From assembly GCF_001431485.1 (NCBI RefSeq), contig NZ_LDJM01000027.1, positions 18,481 to 82,480 on the forward strand: a DNA stretch of 64,000 nt. Reading direction: 5' to 3'. The position numbers and the translations under genes are program-made. The DNA comes from Stenotrophomonas ginsengisoli (lineage in GTDB: Bacteria; Pseudomonadota; Gammaproteobacteria; Xanthomonadales; Xanthomonadaceae). Below the pieces are notes generated by a model. The model saw only the letters and a list, made by a program, of their open reading frames with translations. It had not been told where the DNA came from and searched no databases. Below are positions 27,032-35,394 of this stretch, piece by piece (the stretch's first letter is position 1; each line of letters begins with the position of its first letter).

Positions 27032-28915
27032 ATGGCAAGGCAGGGGACTTGGCTGGCACGGGTGGGGGTGGCAGTTGCCACGATGGCGGCGGTAGCGGCA
27101 CAGGCCCAGGTGCCGGCGCCCGGGCCGGGTTGGCCCGGCAGCATGCAGTTGCGGGTGGATGCCAGCGACGTGCAGCGGCGCCTGCAGCGGGTGCAGCAGA
27201 CCCTGCCGGTGCAGCCGGGCACGCTGACCCTGTGGTATCCGCAATGGATACCCGGCCACCACGCCCCGACCGGGCCGATCAACCAGATCGCCGGCCTGCG
27301 CCTGCAGGGCAACGGCAAGCCGCTGGCCTGGCAGCGCGACCCGCACAACATGTACGCCATCCAGGTCGAGATTCCGGCCGGGGTGAGCCAGCTGCAGCTG
27401 TCCTTTGATTACCTTTCGCCCACGGCCACCGACCAGGGCCGGGTGGCGATGACCCGCAACCTGCTGTCCATCCAGTGGCACCGCGTGCTGTTCTACCCGG
27501 CCGGGATCGATACCCGCCAGCTGCAGGTGGATGCCACCTTGTGCCTGCCGGCGGCCTGGCAGGCGGGCAGCTCGTTGCGCGGGCAGCGCCAGGGCGATTG
27601 CCTGGCCTACCGCCCGGTGGACCTGATGACCCTGATCGATTCACCGGTCTATGCCGGCCGCCATTACCGCGCCCTGCCACTGGATGCGGGCAAGGCGCAG
27701 CCGGTGCTGCTGCATGCGGTGGCCGAACAGGCCGGCCAGCTCGAGCCCAGTGCGCCGGTGCTGGCCGCACACAAGGCGCTGGTGGCCGAGGCCGATGTGC
27801 TGTTCGGCCATCGCCCGTATGCGCACTACGATTTCCTGCTGGCGCTGTCGGACACCTTCACCGGCATCGGCCTGGAGCATGCGCAGTCCAGCGAGAACGG
27901 CATGCACGAGGGCTACCTGCAGGGGGAGCCGCCGGTGGCCGACAACGACCTGCTGGCGCACGAGTACGTGCATGCCTGGATCGGCAAGGCCTGGCGTCCG
28001 GCCGGCAGCTGGGTGGCCCATTACAACGGGCCGATGGACAACCGTGGGCTGTGGGTCTACGAAGGCCTGACCCAGTACTGGGCGCTGGTGCTGGCGGCCC
28101 GTTCCGGGTTGTGGAACCACGAGCAGGTGATGGCCCGCCTGGCCCAGCTGCAGGCCCAGTTCAGCACCCAGGCCGGGCGCCGGTGGCGTGACCTGGCCGA
28201 TACCCAGTACCAGGGCATTGCCGACTTCAACGACAAGCCGCAGGCCTGGGCGGACTGGCAGCGCGGCTTTGATTTCTACGACGAGGGCATCCTGTTCTGG
28301 CTGGCCATCCAGGCCGAGCTGCAGCAGCGCTCGGCCGGTGCCCAGGGCCTGGATAATTTCACTGCCGCCTTCCACCAGGGCAGCGTGCCCGGGCAGGTGC
28401 AGTTGTTCGAACCGGAACAGGTGGCGCGCACCCTGCAGGCCCAGGTGTCCGGCGACTGGCAGGGCTTCATCGACCAGCGTCTGGGCGACCGCAGCGGCAG
28501 CGTCCCGGATGGTCTGGCCCGGCTGGGCTGGGAGCTGGCCTGGAGCGAGCAGCCCAATGTGCTGGTGGCCGATGCCCAGGCCGATGGCAGCACCGACCTG
28601 CAGTTCTCGCTGGGCTTGAAGCTGTCATCCGATGGCACGGTGCGCTGGGTCGGCTGGGAAAGCCCGGCCTTTGCCGCCGGGCTGGCGCGTGACATGCAGG
28701 TGCTGGCGGTCAACAGCCTGGTCTACAGCGGCAGCCGCCTGCGCCAGGCGGTGACCGATGCCAAGGCCGGGGTCCCGATCCAGCTGCTGGTGCGCCAGGA
28801 CCAGACCGTGCAGCAACTGCGCATCGAGTACCGCGACGGCCTGCGTTACCCGCAGCTGCGCCGTATCCCCGGCAGCAGCGACCGTCTCGGCCCGCTGCTG
28901 GCCCCCCGGCGCTGA
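27032..28915 (+). CDS. M61 family metallopeptidase with PDZ domain, copy 2
   Basis: A 627-residue exported peptidase, paralogous to the one at 2168. Strong ribosome-binding site GGAGG before the ATG; signal peptide ending near ALA-type site AAQAQ (about residue 26). Catalytic HEYVHAW (His310, Glu311, His314), third ligand Glu344 in LWVYEGLTQYW, and C-terminal PDZ-like domain (SPAFAAGLARDMQVLAVNS). It shares many short blocks with copy 1 (PHxxYA/VYTFNV, GIGLEHxxSSEN, DLLxHEY, GLRYPxLxRIxGSxD). Likely handles periplasmic peptides. No link to the neighbouring genes beyond proximity. Confidence 0.93.
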   Translation: MARQGTWLARVGVAVATMAAVAAQAQVPAPGPGWPGSMQLRVDASDVQRRLQRVQQTLPVQPGTLTLWYPQWIPGHHAPTGPINQIAGLRLQGNGKPLAWQRDPHNMYAIQVEIPAGVSQLQLSFDYLSPTATDQGRVAMTRNLLSIQWHRVLFYPAGIDTRQLQVDATLCLPAAWQAGSSLRGQRQGDCLAYRPVDLMTLIDSPVYAGRHYRALPLDAGKAQPVLLHAVAEQAGQLEPSAPVLAAHKALVAEADVLFGHRPYAHYDFLLALSDTFTGIGLEHAQSSENGMHEGYLQGEPPVADNDLLAHEYVHAWIGKAWRPAGSWVAHYNGPMDNRGLWVYEGLTQYWALVLAARSGLWNHEQVMARLAQLQAQFSTQAGRRWRDLADTQYQGIADFNDKPQAWADWQRGFDFYDEGILFWLAIQAELQQRSAGAQGLDNFTAAFHQGSVPGQVQLFEPEQVARTLQAQVSGDWQGFIDQRLGDRSGSVPDGLARLGWELAWSEQPNVLVADAQADGSTDLQFSLGLKLSSDGTVRWVGWESPAFAAGLARDMQVLAVNSLVYSGSRLRQAVTDAKAGVPIQLLVRQDQTVQQLRIEYRDGLRYPQLRRIPGSSDRLGPLLAPRR

Positions 28916-29114
28916 TGCCGGCCGGGGATTGAACCCTGTGCGTAGGCTCAACCCGGGGCAGTGCAATGTGCTTCAGGCCCGGATTGTGCGCGACTGCGGT
29001 CGCGTATTCAGGGAGATGTCGGTCGCAGATTGGTTCCCCCCGCTCGCATGAAGGGCAGATGAAGGGTTACGATCCAGCGTTGGGGGAGGTGTTTGAGGTC
29101 ACAGGGGAATAGTG

Positions 29115-29753
29115 ATGCGCATTGAAAAATACGCTGCCGGGTTGCTGGTCAGCCTGTTGCTGGGGGTGTCCTGCACGGCTTCGGCCCAGGCCCTGCCGCA
29201 GATCCGTGAGTTCTACTTCGATACCGACCCGGCCGCCGCGCCGATGCAGGCGGTGGATCCCGCACTGCCGGATGTGGTGGACCAGCTGGCCCGCCAGCGC
29301 AACCGCGGCCGGCGGGTGATCGAGGCCACCGTGCAGCTGGCCGATATCGCGGCCAGCGACAACCGCATCGAGCTGGCCGAGTCGCTGTACAAGGATGCAC
29401 TGCAATCCAGTGCGCCCAATGCGGCGCAGGGCCGCAGCGTGCGCTGGAACATGGGCTGGTTTGCCTTCCGCCAGGGCGACCATGCGCGGGCACGCCAGTT
29501 GTGGGTGGAAGCGCTCGACAACGTACGTGGTGACCCTTCCTGGGCGCCGCCGACCCTGGCCCTGCTCAGCGATGCCGAAGGTGACCGTGCCGAGGCCGTG
29601 AAGTGGTTTGCTGCGGCAGTACGCACCGAGCCACAGCTGTGGTCGGACCCGGCCAATTTCGAGCGCCTGCTGCCGACCTGGACACCGGCCGAGCGTCAGG
29701 CCCTGGCCAAGATCCAGCAGGCCTGGGTGGCCGCACCGCCGGCCTGGCCCTGA
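29115..29753 (+). CDS. Exported TPR-like protein of unknown function
   Basis: A 212-residue protein with a signal peptide (MRIEKYAAGLLVSLLLGVSC..ASA) and a helical-repeat body: ELAESLYKDALQSS, RWNMGWFAFRQGDHARARQLW and ALLSDAEGDRAEAVKWFAAA are TPR-type helices. The N-terminal segment after the signal (ALPQIREFYFDTDP) is not recognised. GGGGA lies about 8 bases before the ATG. The 200 bp upstream hold no gene that I can see. Followed by a large imperfect hairpin. Confidence 0.82.
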   Translation: MRIEKYAAGLLVSLLLGVSCTASAQALPQIREFYFDTDPAAAPMQAVDPALPDVVDQLARQRNRGRRVIEATVQLADIAASDNRIELAESLYKDALQSSAPNAAQGRSVRWNMGWFAFRQGDHARARQLWVEALDNVRGDPSWAPPTLALLSDAEGDRAEAVKWFAAAVRTEPQLWSDPANFERLLPTWTPAERQALAKIQQAWVAAPPAWP

Positions 29754-29766
29754 GCCCTGCGGCCTT

Positions 29767-29802
29767 GAGCCGGCTGCGTGTGCGGCGCACACTGGCCGGC
29801 TC
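29767..29802. repeat. Long imperfect hairpin downstream of the TPR-like gene
   Basis: Outer arms GAGCCGGC (29767-29774) and GCCGGCTC (29795-29802), inner arms GTGTGC (29778-29783) and GCACAC (29787-29792). The two stems are offset by one unpaired base. No T-tract follows on either strand, so it may be a REP-like palindrome or a Rho-region structure rather than an intrinsic terminator. Confidence 0.5.
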
Positions 29803-29842
29803 CTGAGGGGCGACCCTCGCACGTTGCACGGTGCCTGCCACG

Positions 29843-30757
29843 ATGGCTGTTGATGCGTTTGCCCTGATGTTGCTGCTGCTCGGTCTGGGCATGCTGTTCG
29901 CGCGTCTGCAGGTGTTCGCCGGCAACGCGGCCGAAACCCTCAACAAGGTGGTGTTGTACCTGTGCCTGCCGGCCGCGGTGCTGCTGTATGTGCCGCGCCT
30001 GCAGTTCAGCCTGCCCCTGCTCGGGCTGGCCCTGACCCCCTGGTTGCTGATGCTGGCCAGCGTGGCCCTGGTGGGCCTGGGCAGCAGGGTGTTGCCGATG
30101 ACACGTGACCAGCGCGGGGTGCTGCTGTTGTGCGTGGCGTTGGGCAACACCAGCTTCATCGGCTACCCGATGGTGCGCGCGCTGCTGGGCGAGCCGGCCC
30201 TGCCGTATGCGGTGGTGTACGACCAGTTCGGCACCTTCGTGCTGCTGTCCACCTTCGGCCTGTATGTGCTGGCCAGCCATGGCGGCGACAGCCGCCCCGG
30301 CGTGCACGACATGCTGGCGCGGGTGCTGCGCTTCCCGCCGGTGTGGGCCCTGCTGTTTGCCCTGACCCTGATGCCGGCGCAGCCGCCGCACTGGATTGGC
30401 GCCGCCCTGAAGACCCTGGCCGATGCCATGCTGCCGCTGGTGATGCTTGCCGTGGGCCTGAGCATCCAGCTGCGTCTGCCGCGGGCCGAGTTGCCGGCCC
30501 TGGGCTATGGCCTGCTGCTCAAGCTGGTGCTGCTGCCGGCGTTGGCCCTGCCACTGGGTCTGCTGTTCGGCCTGGACGGCACCGCGCTGCAGGTCAACGT
30601 ACTGGAATCGGCGATGCCGACCATGATCACCGCCGCCGCGCTGGCGATGATGCAGGGCCTGGCCCCGCGCCTGGCTGCTGCCCTGGTGGCCTACGGCATC
30701 GTGTTTTCGCTGCTCACCCTGCCGGCCTGGGTGTGGCTGCTGCAGCAACTGGGCTGA
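29843..30757 (+). CDS. AEC (auxin efflux carrier) family transporter
   Basis: A 304-residue inner-membrane protein with about 10 hydrophobic segments in two halves, typical of AEC permeases (PF03547). Family features: LNKVVLYLCLPAAVLLYV near residue 38, LGNTSFIGYPMVRALLGE (the conserved GNTxFxGxP motif of the family), and a second half with LKTLADAMLPLVMLAVGLSI and NVLESAMPTMITAAALA. AEC proteins move organic acids or amino acids; the substrate cannot be told. An in-frame GTG four codons earlier is the alternative start. No operon partner is obvious. Confidence 0.9.
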   Translation: MAVDAFALMLLLLGLGMLFARLQVFAGNAAETLNKVVLYLCLPAAVLLYVPRLQFSLPLLGLALTPWLLMLASVALVGLGSRVLPMTRDQRGVLLLCVALGNTSFIGYPMVRALLGEPALPYAVVYDQFGTFVLLSTFGLYVLASHGGDSRPGVHDMLARVLRFPPVWALLFALTLMPAQPPHWIGAALKTLADAMLPLVMLAVGLSIQLRLPRAELPALGYGLLLKLVLLPALALPLGLLFGLDGTALQVNVLESAMPTMITAAALAMMQGLAPRLAAALVAYGIVFSLLTLPAWVWLLQQLG

Positions 30758-30820
30758 CGTAGACAGCCTGCGGGCGCCTGTGCCATCGTCGGCAGCTGCT
30801 CATGCACGGATGGATGACGG

Positions 30821-31873
30821 ATGCGATATGGGGTGGATGTAGTTGCCGCAGTCTTGCTTGTGCTGGGAATGGCGGCCTGCACCGGCGGGCGTTCCCCATC
30901 GGCAGGTACAGACCAAGCAGGGAGCACCGCCGAGCGGGTGGCCCGCCTCAACAACGCCGCAACTGCTGGGAGGACATCGGTAGCACCCGCCACCGTGTCA
31001 CCGTCGTCGGCACCGGCTTCCCTGCCGAGTCCAGACCAGATCGCTTCGTACCAGGCCAGCAAGCAGCGTCTGCTGCCGTTGCTGGCGGCTGGCTCGACGC
31101 GGGAGCGGCTGGCGGCCCTGATGCTGCAGGACGGGCTCCCCGACGATGCGCGTAACGCGCAATTGGTGGCGCTGCTGCTGGCCGGTGATGCAGCCGAACC
31201 GGCGCTGGCCTCCCAGGCCTTGGCCGCCTGCGCGCGGTGGCCGGATTGCCCGCGGGAACAGGTGCTGGTGGCGACCGCCGCCCTGGCCCGGGACGATGCT
31301 TACCTGCAGTTGTTGCGCTTGCGCCTGAGTGCGCCGGATGCGCAGGAGGCGGCCTGGGTGGCAGCGGTGCAGGCACCGTATTACGTCGATGCGTTCGAGT
31401 CCCAGTTGGAGGTGCTGATGGCGGTCACAGCGCCGCTGGCCACCAGCCCGGCCAACGACCTGCTGCGCACCGTAGAGGCGTTTGCCATCATCTCGGCGAT
31501 GGGGATGTCTGACGTGGACACGATCAGGCAGCGTTGCCCGGCGACCACGCGGGTGACCGAGCGGGTGCGGCAGTGCCGTCAGTTGCTCCTGCGGATGGCC
31601 GACAGCCCGACCCATGCCAGTGCCGGCGTTGGCATGGCGCTATTGCTGCGTCAGGCGCTGTCCCCGGCCGAGGCGGCCCTGTGGCGGCAGCAGCTGCGGC
31701 AGTTGTACTGGCAAGCGGCGCTGGCCGCGCCGCGGCAGGACGCCGAGCCGGGTTATGCGCAGCAGGTGGCACGCCTGGGCGAGCGCGGAGCCATCACCTG
31801 GCTGCTGCGCCAGCGCGGATTGCCGCTGAGCCCGCCGCCACACTGGCAGCCCGGCCAACCGACCGGCTACTGA
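30821..31873 (+). CDS. Predicted lipoprotein of unknown function
   Basis: A 350-residue protein beginning with a lipoprotein signal (lipobox LGMAAC, acylated Cys20), a Ser/Ala/Pro-rich linker to about residue 70, and a helix-rich body with four more cysteines (AACARWPDC, QRC, RQC). No family recognised. It probably sits at the inner leaflet of the outer membrane or periplasmic face. The stop is followed by REP-like repeats. Confidence 0.75.
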   Translation: MRYGVDVVAAVLLVLGMAACTGGRSPSAGTDQAGSTAERVARLNNAATAGRTSVAPATVSPSSAPASLPSPDQIASYQASKQRLLPLLAAGSTRERLAALMLQDGLPDDARNAQLVALLLAGDAAEPALASQALAACARWPDCPREQVLVATAALARDDAYLQLLRLRLSAPDAQEAAWVAAVQAPYYVDAFESQLEVLMAVTAPLATSPANDLLRTVEAFAIISAMGMSDVDTIRQRCPATTRVTERVRQCRQLLLRMADSPTHASAGVGMALLLRQALSPAEAALWRQQLRQLYWQAALAAPRQDAEPGYAQQVARLGERGAITWLLRQRGLPLSPPPHWQPGQPTGY

Positions 31874-31892
31874 CGTTCCCCGGGTACGGCGT

Positions 31893-32057
31893 CGCGGCCT
31901 GGGTCACTCCCACAGGGCAGGCCTGGGCGGTTAGGGGGGGGCGCACCCGGGCGCGATGTGCTTGTGTCGGGGCGGCGGTATATCGCGGCCTGGGCCACTC
32001 CCACGGGGGCAGGCCGGGGCGGTTAGGGGATGTTGTGGGAGCGCACCCGGGCGCGAC
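31893..32057. repeat. Two diverged direct copies of a REP-like intergenic element
   Basis: Copy 1 (31893-31957) and copy 2 (31984-32057) share CGCGGCCTGGG, CACTCCCAC, GCAGGCC, GGGCGGTTAGGGG and GCGCACCCGGGCGCGA in the same order. Copy 2 is 9-10 bases longer, containing GTTGTGGGA before GCGCACCCGGGCGCG. Each copy has internal dyads (ACTCCCAC with GTGGGAG in copy 2; CGCxCCGGGCGCG). They fill the 223-bp gap between two convergent genes, the usual setting of REP/BIME elements. Confidence 0.7.
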
Positions 32058-32096
32058 CGGGTGTTGTCCGGCAGCGCCGGATGCTCCGGTGCGGGT

Positions 32097-33578
32097 TCAA
32101 TCGGCCGGCACGGTGCGGGGCAGGGCCCATGCGCGCAGGGCCTGTACCTGTTCTGCCATCAGTACCGACAGCGGCCGGGTGGCGCGGATCTCGTCCATCA
32201 GCAGTTGCGTATCCAGCGGTTTGGCTTCGGCAAAGGCGGCATACAGGCCGGAGACTACGGCCTGCTCGATCTCGGCGCCGGAAAAGCCGTCACTGGCCGC
32301 GGCCAGGGCCGGCAGCTGGAACTGTTCGGCATCCAGGCCGCGCTTTGACAGGTGCAGCTGCAGCAGCTCGACCCGGGTATCGGCGCCGGGCAGGTCGACA
32401 AAGAAGATCTCGTCAAAGCGGCCCTTGCGCAGCAGTTCCGGTGGCAGCTCGTGCACGGCGTTGGCAGTGGCCACGATGAACACCGGCGCCTTGCGCTCGG
32501 CCATCCAGGTCAGCAGGTAGCCCAGGACCCGGCGTGAGACGCCGCCATCCTCACCGCCACTGGCCAGGCCCTTCTCGATTTCATCGATCCACAGCACGCA
32601 CGGTGCCAGCTGCTCGGCCGAGGCCAGCGCATCGCGCAGGTTGGACTCGGTTTCACCGTGGTACTTGTTGTACAGGGTGCCGAAATCCAGCCGCAGCAGG
32701 GGCACACCGAAGCCGGCCGCCGTGGCCTTGGCCAGCAGGGACTTGCCGCAGCCCTGCACACCGAGCAGCAGCATGCCCTTGGGCGGGTCCAGCCCGGGCG
32801 GGGCATTGCCACCGATGAAGGGCAGCCGGCGCTGGTTGATCCAGCGCTTGAGCCGGTTGGCCCCGGCCACCTCGGCAAAGCGGGCGGTATCAAACTCGTA
32901 GTGCAGATGGCCGGAACGGTTGAGCAGTTCGAACTTCAGCCGCGCCAGCTGCGGCAGGTCATTGGCAGCCAGGGCGCCATCGGCATGGATCAGCTGGCGC
33001 GCGATGCGCCGGGCATCGCCCAGGCTCAGGCCCTGCAGGTTGCGCAGGATCGCCTTGGCCGCCTCGGTATCCACCTCGACCCGGCGGCCGCCGTGTTCAC
33101 GGGCGTAGCTGGCCACTTCCTCGCGCAGCATGCGCAGCAGGGCGGCGGCATCGGGCAGGCGCGGGTTGAAGCGGGTGGCCATCGCTTCCAGGTCCGCCGG
33201 CAGCTCGACCTTGGTGCCGACCAGCACCACCACGTGTGGCTGGCAGTGGCGGCGCAGCAGGATGTCGCGCAGCAGGCGCTGGTGGCTGGCATAGCCCAGG
33301 TAGGGGTGGAAATCCAGCAGCAGGTAGACCCCGCGCTGGTCGGCGCCATGGATGTGGCGCAGCACCGAGCTGGGGTCGGTCGGCCCCTCGGCCTCGTCCT
33401 CGCGGTCGATGTCCAGGCGGCGCAGGCCCTCGGTGATGGACCAGCGGTGCAGGGCCCGCCAGACCTGCATCAGGCTCTGCCGGAACAGGTCCACCACCTG
33501 CGCCTCGTCGGCGCTCTGGATCACGATCAGCGGGGTATTGGCACGGATCAGTGCCGACAGGTCCTGCAATTCACTCAT
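32097..33578 (-). CDS. AAA ATPase, Ycf46-like
   Basis: A 493-residue protein with an N-terminal domain (residues 1-about 190) and a C-terminal AAA module: LLLGVQGCGKSLLAKA (Walker A 273-280), LRLDFGTLYNKYHGETESNL, LWIDEIEKGL (Walker B 330-333), FIVATANAVHELPPELLRKG (sensor 1) and KGRFDEIFFVDLPG (arginine finger). This arrangement matches the Ycf46 family first named in algal plastids and linked to photosynthesis regulation in cyanobacteria; the role in heterotrophs is unknown. The ATG (MSELQDLSAL) is chosen over one six codons earlier. Divergent from the ParA-like gene. Confidence 0.87.
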   Translation of the reverse strand: MSELQDLSALIRANTPLIVIQSADEAQVVDLFRQSLMQVWRALHRWSITEGLRRLDIDREDEAEGPTDPSSVLRHIHGADQRGVYLLLDFHPYLGYASHQRLLRDILLRRHCQPHVVVLVGTKVELPADLEAMATRFNPRLPDAAALLRMLREEVASYAREHGGRRVEVDTEAAKAILRNLQGLSLGDARRIARQLIHADGALAANDLPQLARLKFELLNRSGHLHYEFDTARFAEVAGANRLKRWINQRRLPFIGGNAPPGLDPPKGMLLLGVQGCGKSLLAKATAAGFGVPLLRLDFGTLYNKYHGETESNLRDALASAEQLAPCVLWIDEIEKGLASGGEDGGVSRRVLGYLLTWMAERKAPVFIVATANAVHELPPELLRKGRFDEIFFVDLPGADTRVELLQLHLSKRGLDAEQFQLPALAAASDGFSGAEIEQAVVSGLYAAFAEAKPLDTQLLMDEIRATRPLSVLMAEQVQALRAWALPRTVPAD

Positions 33579-33696
33579 GGCCAGCGGCAACGGCAATCAA
33601 ACCGGCACGATAGCAGAGCCGGCAATCGGCGCGCCGCTCTACCGCCGGCAACGCGCGACGGTGTAGGCTCGGCTGGTTGCCATGTGAGGAAGACGG

Positions 33697-34329
33697 ATGA
33701 AGACGATCCTGGTGGCCGGTTCCAAGGGCGGCGTGGGCAAGACCACGGTGTCGACCCATTTGGCCGCATACAGTGCCCTGCAGGGCCGCAACACGGTGAT
33801 TGCCGATGCCGACCCGCAAGGTTCGGCCAGCCGCTGGGCCCAGCGCCGGGTCGAGCTGGACAGTGCGGTGCTGCCGGTCAATGTCTACCGCAAGAAAACC
33901 TGGGAAGGCCTGATTCCCGATGGCACCGATACCGTGGTCATCGATGCCCCGGCCGGCGCCTATGCCGAGGACCTGGCGCCGTTTCTGGCCGCTGCCGATG
34001 CGGTGGTGGTGCCGGTGCTGCCGTCGGTGCTGGATATCGAGGCGATCATCGGCTTTCTGGATTCCCTGGCCGAGGACGAGCGTGTACGCAATGGCTCGCT
34101 GCCGGTCGGTCTGGTGCTGAACCGGACCAAGCCCTGGACCCAGACCAGCCAGGCCGCCATCGGCCTGCTCGCGCAGTGGCCTTATCCGGTGCTGGCGCAG
34201 CTGCGTGACAGCCAGGGCTATGTGCTGATGACCAGCCACGGGCGCAGCCTGTTTGATTACAACAATGCCGCCGTGCGTGAGCACCAGGCGGACTGGCAGC
34301 CACTGCTGGATTGGGTTGAACGCGCCTGA
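33697..34329 (+). CDS. ParA/MinD-family ATPase (orphan)
   Basis: A 210-residue protein with deviant Walker [15 protein letters not shown] (residues 9-22), the [12 protein letters not shown] motif (residues about 38-49) and [13 protein letters not shown] as Walker B region. GAGGA precedes the ATG. Such short ParA-like ATPases position plasmids, chromosome origins or protein clusters at the pole. No ParB or parS-like gene is nearby, so its cargo is unknown. First gene of a rightward set with SixA, YceI and phospholipase D-like genes (spacings 21, 3 and -4 bp). Confidence 0.92.
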   Translation: MKTILVAGSKGGVGKTTVSTHLAAYSALQGRNTVIADADPQGSASRWAQRRVELDSAVLPVNVYRKKTWEGLIPDGTDTVVIDAPAGAYAEDLAPFLAAADAVVVPVLPSVLDIEAIIGFLDSLAEDERVRNGSLPVGLVLNRTKPWTQTSQAAIGLLAQWPYPVLAQLRDSQGYVLMTSHGRSLFDYNNAAVREHQADWQPLLDWVERA

Positions 34330-34350
34330 CGGCGCCCTGGAGGCAACACC

Positions 34351-34827
34351 ATGCTGGAACTGATTTTGCTGCGTCACGCCCATGCCGAAGCCGCGGCTAC
34401 CGGCCAGGCCGATATGGACCGTCCGCTGTCGGCGGTGGGCCAGGCCGAGGCCGAGGCGGCCGGGCGCTGGTTGCGTGACAACCACCTGTTGCCGGACCGG
34501 GTGATCTGCTCACCGGCACGGCGCACCCGCGAGACCCTGGAAGCGGTGCTGGGCCAGACCGGCTATGTCGAACAGCGGCTGGAAGAGCGCATCTACGAAG
34601 CCATGCCGGGCAGCCTGATCAACCTGGTCGAGCAGCACGGGGAGGTCGAGCGGCTGATGCTGGTCGGCCACAACCCGGGCCTGGAACAGCTGGTGGCCCT
34701 GCTGCACAGCGGCCGCACCGGCGAATACCGCGGCATGCCGCCGGCCGGTATCGCGGTATTGTCGGTGCCGGCCGGGGCTGCGCTGGAGCCCGGGGTGGCC
34801 ACCCTGACCCAGTTCTGGTGGCCGTGA
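34351..34827 (+). CDS. sixA: Phosphohistidine phosphatase SixA
   Basis: A 158-residue histidine-phosphatase-family protein. The phosphate pocket motif LLRHAHAEA (catalytic His9), LPDRVICSPARRTRETLE and LMLVGHNPGLEQL (second catalytic His) define SixA. In E. coli it dephosphorylates phospho-His on HPt/PTS proteins. GGAGG lies 7 bases before the ATG. Tightly spaced with the ParA-like gene and with the YceI gene. Confidence 0.92.
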   Translation: MLELILLRHAHAEAAATGQADMDRPLSAVGQAEAEAAGRWLRDNHLLPDRVICSPARRTRETLEAVLGQTGYVEQRLEERIYEAMPGSLINLVEQHGEVERLMLVGHNPGLEQLVALLHSGRTGEYRGMPPAGIAVLSVPAGAALEPGVATLTQFWWP

Positions 34828-34830
34828 GGC

Positions 34831-35394
34831 ATGCGCAACTGGCGCTGGCTGTGCCTGTTGGCGCTGTCGCCGATGGCATGGGCCAGCGCCGCGCCGGTTG
34901 CCATTGATACCGAGCGCAGTGTCATCGGGTTCGAGATCCGCACCCGTTACGGGCAGCGCCTGAGTGGGCGCTTCCCGGTATTCAGCGGGCAACTGCTGAA
35001 CCTGCCGGACGGGCGTCAGCAGGTGGTGCTGGACATCGATGCCCGCCACGCGCAGATGGACGGGCCCTCGCGCTACACCCGCTGGCTGCTGGGCGAGGAT
35101 TTCTTCGACGTGGCCCATCATCCGCAGATCGTGTTCCGCTCCCAGCCGCATGCCGCCGGGCTGTCCCGGCAGGGCGGCTCGGTGGCCGGTGAACTGACCC
35201 TGCGCGGGCATACCGGGGCAATCCAGATGCACGTCGATTCAGCTGAATGCGGGGCGCCCGGCTATGATTGCCCGGTTTCCGGGCGCGGAACGGTTTCGCG
35301 CACCGCCTATGGAATGGATGGCTGGCAGTTGGTTGTGGGTGATCGGGTGACTTTCCTCTTGCAGATCCGCCTTGATGGCGCCGACCCGTCGTGA
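34831..35394 (+). CDS. YceI family periplasmic protein
   Basis: A 187-residue protein with a signal peptide (WRWLCLLALSPMAWASA) and the YceI beta-barrel fold: the opening TERSVIGFEIRTRYGQRLSGRF, LGEDFFDVAHHPQIVFRS and AGELTLRGHTG. YceI proteins bind isoprenoid-type lipids. It starts three bases after the SixA stop, and the GTG of the next gene overlaps its TGA. Confidence 0.9.
   Translation: MRNWRWLCLLALSPMAWASAAPVAIDTERSVIGFEIRTRYGQRLSGRFPVFSGQLLNLPDGRQQVVLDIDARHAQMDGPSRYTRWLLGEDFFDVAHHPQIVFRSQPHAAGLSRQGGSVAGELTLRGHTGAIQMHVDSAECGAPGYDCPVSGRGTVSRTAYGMDGWQLVVGDRVTFLLQIRLDGADPS

Noticed and set aside
28916..29114. Small gene or RNA in the spacer before the TPR-like gene
   Set aside because: Only a short CGCGAC-tgcg-GTCGCG hairpin is visible; no conserved RNA fold or coding signal.
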